DNA of 64,000 bases, from positions 85,948,114 through 86,012,113 of the forward strand of contig CM038228.1 in assembly GCA_021442155.1 (NCBI GenBank), given 5' to 3'. This document shows, in pieces, positions 58,707 through 64,000 of this stretch (its first letter is position 1; each line of letters opens with the position of its first letter). The stretch comes from Cymbidium sinense. Its lineage: Eukaryota; Streptophyta; Magnoliopsida; Asparagales; Orchidaceae. The translations under genes and the position numbers were made by a program. The notes beneath the pieces are model-generated. The model did no database searches. It worked only from the letters and a program-made list of their open reading frames with translations, and was not told the origin of the DNA.

Positions 58707-59690
58707 TCATAATCAAGACACATGGCCTCTCAAAAGTTTGTTTTACCTTTATGTTCGGATTTGATTTGGCCTTGGATCAGGCTAGCCTCCCTCAGACTAA
58801 CTCCACCCATCTATTATTCTTTGGCTGAGGATTTGAGGGTGCCCACATTACTTGTGAGGGGGCGACCCTCACCACTATTAGCCGGGATGAGGTGGTTGAG
58901 CAAAAGCCAGTCATCCTCATCGACCTGCCTTCTAACACTGAGTATCCTCCTTGAATAGGAAGGCGGTCGAGGTTCTGCCAGTCAGTCCAGTTCCCCCTCA
59001 GTTAGTTGCTCCCACAATAGTTCGGGTGCTTGATAGCACCTCCTCGATGGTCCCTTCTAAGGGGAAGGCTAACCTGACTTCAGAGATAGTCCCTACCTTC
59101 GAGGTAGGATTTAGCTCTCACACCGCCTTACTCAGTCGCACACAGCGCCGAACACACCGACATAATAAGAGTTTCAAGATCAAGAGGCACCATGAGCGTG
59201 TCGCCTGAGAGATAGATGCCGCACCCCACATTACAGAGGAGGGTTCTCCCCATGCGGTTTCTCCATTTCTGACTAGCAATCAGCTCCACCCCTTTTCGGC
59301 ATCAGACAGAGAGGAAGAATACTAGAGGATAGCTGCATTACCTTCACCTCCTACATACCATGAGGTTTTGGCTAGGGATAGGAGGTAGTCCTATGCCTGC
59401 CTGCATGGCCCAGCAGTGGGGCATGCGCTCAAAGTCCGCACATTATTTGACTTGAGGTTGATCATCCTTAGAGCTACATAATTCATCAGAGTAGGCCCTG
59501 AGGCCGAAAGGGATGGAGGAGCAAGGCCATTGGCCTCCACTCTAGATTTGTTGTCGCCACTGTACAGTGACATAGTGTTGATGGGTACCACCAGTCGTAG
59601 GGGGAAAGCCCCGATGAGGGTACAACAGGTGTTGTCTCCACCACACCGATCCACTCCTCAACCACCATCACCAGTTTAGGTCCTGCTATC
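58707..59690 (+). pseudogene. Proline/serine-rich degenerate open region upstream of gag
   Basis: Open pieces at 58722-58958 and 58951-59208, then a near-open stretch to about 59680 in the same frame as the second piece, with few stops (for example LLSPLYSDIVLMGTTSRRGK). Composition is GC-richer than the surroundings and rich in P, S, T and R. Ogre elements carry an extra ORF ahead of gag, and this might be its remnant; no domain is recognisable. Confidence 0.45.
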
Positions 59691-59845
59691 CACGGTTCCT
59701 CCAAAGGAATAGAAGACAACATCCATGGAGAAGAAAGCCCCTTGGTGATCCGGCTACGACCATAGGATCCCACTTCATCTACTCCACCGATTGAGGTGAG
59801 GTCGAGTTCACCTACTCTACCTCCTACTTCAGTCTTGGTGAAGGA

Positions 59846-60733
59846 GTGGTGACCCCGCAATGTGTGGTCTCACCACCACCACCACCATCAAAGCCAAAGC
59901 CAATGAGTGCTTGTAGAGGGGATAGGGACAGCCAGCCCCGTGGATCTCCCAGGGACACTACTCCACCCATGAGCAATCACGAGCATATCTCGCCAAAGAT
60001 GACCCTCCAAGAGCCAAAGACTCCAAAGGTGGCGGGTGTTAGGTGCATTTTTGTTATTGAGCACAACCCCTCTACAGGTCAAAAGAGCGTATTTGTATCG
60101 GCACGGTTAGACTGCTACCTAGATGATATTTTAGCACAGTACTTCACAAAGAAGAGAGAACTTCTAAGAAGTGACTGGCCAGATTGTGAGGAGGGGAAGG
60201 TCAATTTTGATCTAGATGGGGATGATCTTCTTGAGCATTCGGTAGAAGTTCACATGGTCGATACTAGGAGTTCCCTTTAGAGAGATCAACACATTCACGA
60301 AGGTATTGTAGTTGAAGAGGATGATGCCTTCCATTCAACTCAGCACCTCCTCCATCATCTTAGGCTGAGGGATGATCATATTGACCAAATGGAGAAGAAT
60401 ATTGAAGAGTTGATGGTAGTGGTGTCAACATTGCAGAATTCAGCTCCTGTTTCACAACCTTCTTTAGTAGTAGCTGACAGAGCAGAGTTGGCACACACTT
60501 TAGATCATCCTAGTTGCATTCTTACATAGGGAGGCAGTGGTAGCTTGCATAGGAAGGTGGTGGATAGCACCTCCATGCATGAGAAAGAAATTAAACACAT
60601 GGTGGAGAAACAGGTAAGGGATGCATTGGCGCAAGCCCGGTGTGGCTCATATGTTCCAAAGGGTAGACCCTACCCAGAGGAATTAAGAAATATAATCAAG
60701 CCATTGAAGGCCCCATTTCTTTGGACTACTTAA
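59846..60733 (+). pseudogene. Degenerate gag-like reading frame
   Basis: One frame runs from 59846 to 60733 with single stops after 60277 and near 60525. It reads SPPPPPSKPKP, CYLDDILAQYFTKKRELL, then HIDQMEKNIEELMVVVSTLQ (coiled-coil pattern) and EKEIKHMVEKQVRDALAQAR, then SYVPKGRPYPEELRNI. The last two resemble the lead-in to the gag domain of Tat/Ogre polyproteins, where a similar RPYP segment precedes the conserved core. That core and everything after it is missing. Confidence 0.55.
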
Positions 60734-61249
60734 ATAGGATTAAGTCCATGTGACCCCTGTTTAATAGTTAAAGTGCTGTGGATTAGGATCAAGCATTTCA
60801 AGCCTCTTCTACTCGGCATAACTTTTGAGGATTGGATCATGTCTTTAAAGACCCCTCTCCTCTTTTCAGCTTACTAGGATGGATCATGCCCTTAACGGTC
60901 CCATATTATTAGCTAAACACATGGATCACTACTATTCTCAAGTAAAAGTAAGTCCCCTAAAGGCATCTTCCTTGAGCATAGTGATTGCATTAGGGTTAGA
61001 ACATTCTTTGGGACTACTCATAATAGCATTCCTCTTCATCCTAGAACTTAATGAAAGTTAAGTTTCTAGGAATGAATCACACTCCAAAGCAAAGATAGGA
61101 ATACGTGTACCTATCTTTCACAATCAAAATCAAAAGCATATTCTAAGTCAAAAAAAATCAAAATCATGAATTGGAACCTTAAGTTTATACTTATTTGTTG
61201 AATATGTGCAAGTATTCGAATTAATCCACTACACATATTGGGGTCCATT
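60734..61249 (+). other. Internal 3' stretch before the right LTR
   Basis: Non-coding. The bases before 61250 (ATTGGGGTCC) could be a weak polypurine tract remnant. No pol similarity. Confidence 0.4.
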
Positions 61250-64000
61250 TGTTGACCTCATTTTGGAAAATATCATTTTAGCAATGAGAAGATCTCAAGT
61301 TCAAATAGGGATATCCTAATTCACTATTCAAGTCACTATGCTTAGTGACTTAGAAAATGTATTTTGAGCTAAGTCCAATTTACTTGGTTTAATGTAAAAT
61401 CTAGTCAAATATCCAACACAAATTAAATCAAGTAAAATAATGAAAATAAGATGAAAATTCAAAGTCAAACCTAAAGTCAACTCTAGTCAACCTAGAATTG
61501 ACTTAAGTGGGTCCACTTGGTCAAAAAGTCAACCCACCAAAATTTGACTAAATTAAATCACCAAAAATATTTCAGATTATCAAATGAATATGTGAGATCA
61601 CAATGACAAAGAAATTTGAGTCCATGGAGGCCTAGATTAGGTAAATTAAATTTCTTAAATCAAAATAACCTAAATAAGCTACATTAAACTCAAATCCAAG
61701 AAAAATCAAAATAAATCTAAATTGATTGTCCTAAATCATATGGGGATGGTGATGGGACATAACCCAACTCCCTATTGGGTGTAGTTGGGTGGGTCATTTG
61801 ACCCATAAGAAATTATGTTTAATTCACTAAACCTAATTTGGGTTAACTAAGTTAAGCAAGACAAAAGAAATAAGGAAATATCAAACCACTTCCAACCAAA
61901 TCACATGGAATGGGAGTGACACTTCCTTAAACCATTCTAATGAAGGTTTACATCCCTAATCAAGCTTTTCTTGCATCATTGCATTATTGTATAAAATCCA
62001 AATAAGGAAAACCAATGCAAGCAAAGGAATTGAAGAAGTCAAATTCCTTCTTCCTTCTTCCCACCTCTTCACATTGGACAGCTATGGGATGGAAAAGGAG
62101 AGCATTAGCTAGCTTCCAAGGTCCTCCATCACCAAAACCGACCAAGGAATAGCCAAGGAGGAGCTTAAAGGCTCTCAACCATATAGGAAAAAAAAAGAGA
62201 CTTCCCTAAAGAGAATTGAACATACACACACCTTCACACATCAAAATCGAAGCTAAACGAAAGTTCCCCTCCCCCCAAGAGTCCTTACCATTACAAACCA
62301 TCAAAGCCCAAAAAGAGCACTCAAGGGTTGTTCTAGAGAGCAAGCCATAAGGAATTAACTCGATTCCTTTGGCAAGAAAGTTCGACTTAAGCATTTGAAG
62401 CTCTAGGATCAATTTCAAGGCCAATCGTCCAACGAATTGAGGTATGCCATTGTGGACTTTGAGCTTTTCCTTAAAGAATTCCGTTGTGGTCAGTTTAATA
62501 GGAAACATGATCTTCAATAAGATCAAATGTATAGAAACATAAGATATTCATCCATGATCACGTAGCAATTGAAATCACTTGATTTGTGCTATGGATCGAT
62601 CACAATTAGCAAAATACTATGGACGGTCCTCAGCTCCTACAGAGGTTGGGGGAGACGAAATCAGGATAGACTATTTCTTTTAAAAGAAATGAATGATCCA
62701 GATCTAGGCGCACCACTTGTTAATATCCCTTAAGGAACCACGGAAGTAACCTAGACCGTCCTATCTTTAATAAGACGGTCCATAGGAGATCCCGCATTTT
62801 GATGATGCGGTTTCACGACAACCCACGATCATACATGGGGACATGACATTAAATGCGATCCCGCATGGGACCGCCACCTAAAAAGTTATTTAATGGATTC
62901 AATTAATTTAAAAAATGCAAAAAACTTCTAAAAATTATAGAAAATCAAATATAAATAAGAAGATTACAAACAAAAGATCTATGGATTCTTCTTCATGAGA
63001 GGAATCCATAGAAATTAAAATCCTTAATTTTTATTGTGTAATTTTTCCTTAATTTGGGTTTAATTGAAATATATTAAACCCTAGTTACTCTCAAATTAAT
63101 AATCCAATTAATTTGAAACTTTGGGAAAATGAAATTAAGCATAAAATACACATTAGGGGAATTTTTAGGGCTTTAATTCCTTAAAATCAAGGGAAATTGA
63201 AATTTCATATGCTTAACCTTTAAATTAATTAAATTAATTAACCCTTAATGAAATAATTAGAAAACTTTAATCAAACAACCTTAAATCAACATAATGAACA
63301 TTAATGAACATCAAAACACTAATTAAACCTATATAAAACACATATATCATTAATTAACTTAATTAAGTAATTAAATGAATTAAATAATTCAATTAAATAA
63401 CTTTAACTTAATTAAATCATAGTAAATCAACCAATTAACCAACAATTATGAAATTAAATAATTTCTGGAAAGGTATTTTAGTGAAGAATAAGTGAAAAAT
63501 AAAATCCCTTAACGAATTTTAATAAATTAGGCTTAATTTAAGTTTTAATGAAATAATTAAAATATTAATTACACCCTAATTACATTCTAATCAAGCAAAA
63601 ATTTAGGGATATAAAATTGGCATGTAACCCTACTTGCCAGAAATATTTCAAGTCCAATGCATCTCTGGATTAGGAATTCTTAAATTTATAAATCCTTAGG
63701 TCAATGTTAATCAAATATTGGGTTAAGAAAATTAATTAACCTATTAAATAAAATGATAATTCAAACCAATCTCAATCAAACATTAGAAAACTATTTAGAA
63801 ACTTATCTAAATATCCTAAGTAAAATAAAGTGATCAAATTCAATCTTAGGTTAATTAAGTAAAACCTTAGGTTAATAAAATTATTAATTAACTTAAACCT
63901 TAAACTTTGAATTAATAAAATTTAATGAAACCACTCATCCCTAATGAATTTAAATAATGAATCTAAAATCTAAAATCAATTAAATCAGACTAAATAATTA
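61250..64000 (+). repeat. Right LTR, incomplete at the window end
   Basis: Starts TGTTGACCTCATTTTGG like the left LTR, continues with GTCAACC/TTGACC phrases, the CpG-rich part (62620-62870), GACCGCCACC at 62869, and the AATTAATTAA-rich part to the end. About 2.75 kb are visible. The open frames at 61984-62178 and 62206-62526 on the minus strand have no recognisable similarity. Confidence 0.7.

Larger units (their letters stand above)
46735..64000 (+). mobile_element. Giant-LTR non-autonomous retrotransposon (LARD-like, Tat/Ogre-related)
   Basis: TGTTGACCTCA marks LTR starts at 46735 or 47963 on the left and at 61250 on the right. The left LTR ends near 56283, a primer binding site starts at 56292, then come a hairpin array, a degenerate gag-like region and the right LTR, which leaves the window. 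Blocks agree between the LTRs (CpG-rich part then CCGCCAC at 51400 and 62870; AATTAATTAA-rich part after). The internal region of about 5 kb has no protease, reverse transcriptase, RNase H or integrase. Very long LTRs, a TGGCGACTCC primer site and a long leader are known for the Tat/Ogre branch of Ty3/gypsy; large LTR derivatives lacking pol are known as LARDs. Confidence 0.75.

Overview
This is a plant nuclear window: AT-rich, intron-split, and dominated by plant-type transposable elements (RTE-clade LINEs, Ty1/copia, Ty3/gypsy-like pieces, hAT-type MITEs and a giant-LTR Tat/Ogre-like element). The one host gene with recognisable protein similarity is a plant FHA plus tyrosyl-DNA phosphodiesterase (TDP1-beta-type) gene. 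I cannot name the species; a flowering plant with a repeat-rich genome and very long introns fits.

Region 1 to 41.6 kb is that single gene, on the + strand. Its 5' end lies outside the window, since the FHA-coding frame is already open at base 2. I could place its exons by splice sites and by reading-frame continuity: 2-852, 893-1027, 1176-1320, 10319-10597, 22630-22897, 38712-38877, 39009-39119, 39869-39920, 40020-40129, 40240-40368, 40965-41054 and 41116-41637 (TGA). Three introns (about 9.0, 12.0 and 15.8 kb) hold nearly all of the length. Both HxK catalytic motifs are present. Two defects or oddities stand out: a 40-nt GT...AG segment that must be removed to keep frame in the first exon, and an apparent one-base loss next to a GC donor in the exon at 38.7 kb.

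The introns hold three RTE-type LINE copies. The first is near full length with an 18-bp target-site duplication, the second is 5'-truncated with a 14-bp duplication, and the third is reversed and nested in an older repeat. They also hold a reverse-strand copia element split by a roughly 3-kb insertion that carries a 60-bp tandem array of palindromes, two MITEs, a diverged 2.1-kb dispersed repeat present twice, and a 0.5-kb tandem duplication.

Region 41.8 to 46.7 kb, downstream of the gene, has an 88-bp tandem array, a block related to the copia-splitting insertion, a fourth RTE copy lacking its 3' end, and AT-rich filler.

Region 46.7 to 64 kb is one large LTR retrotransposon derivative. It has a left LTR of at least 8 kb, a TGG-starting primer binding site at 56292, a leader of about 30 tandem hairpin-forming units (56.5-58.6 kb), a degenerate gag-like region (58.7-60.7 kb), no pol, and a right LTR that starts at 61250 and runs out of the window. 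It looks like a non-autonomous LARD-type relative of Tat/Ogre elements.
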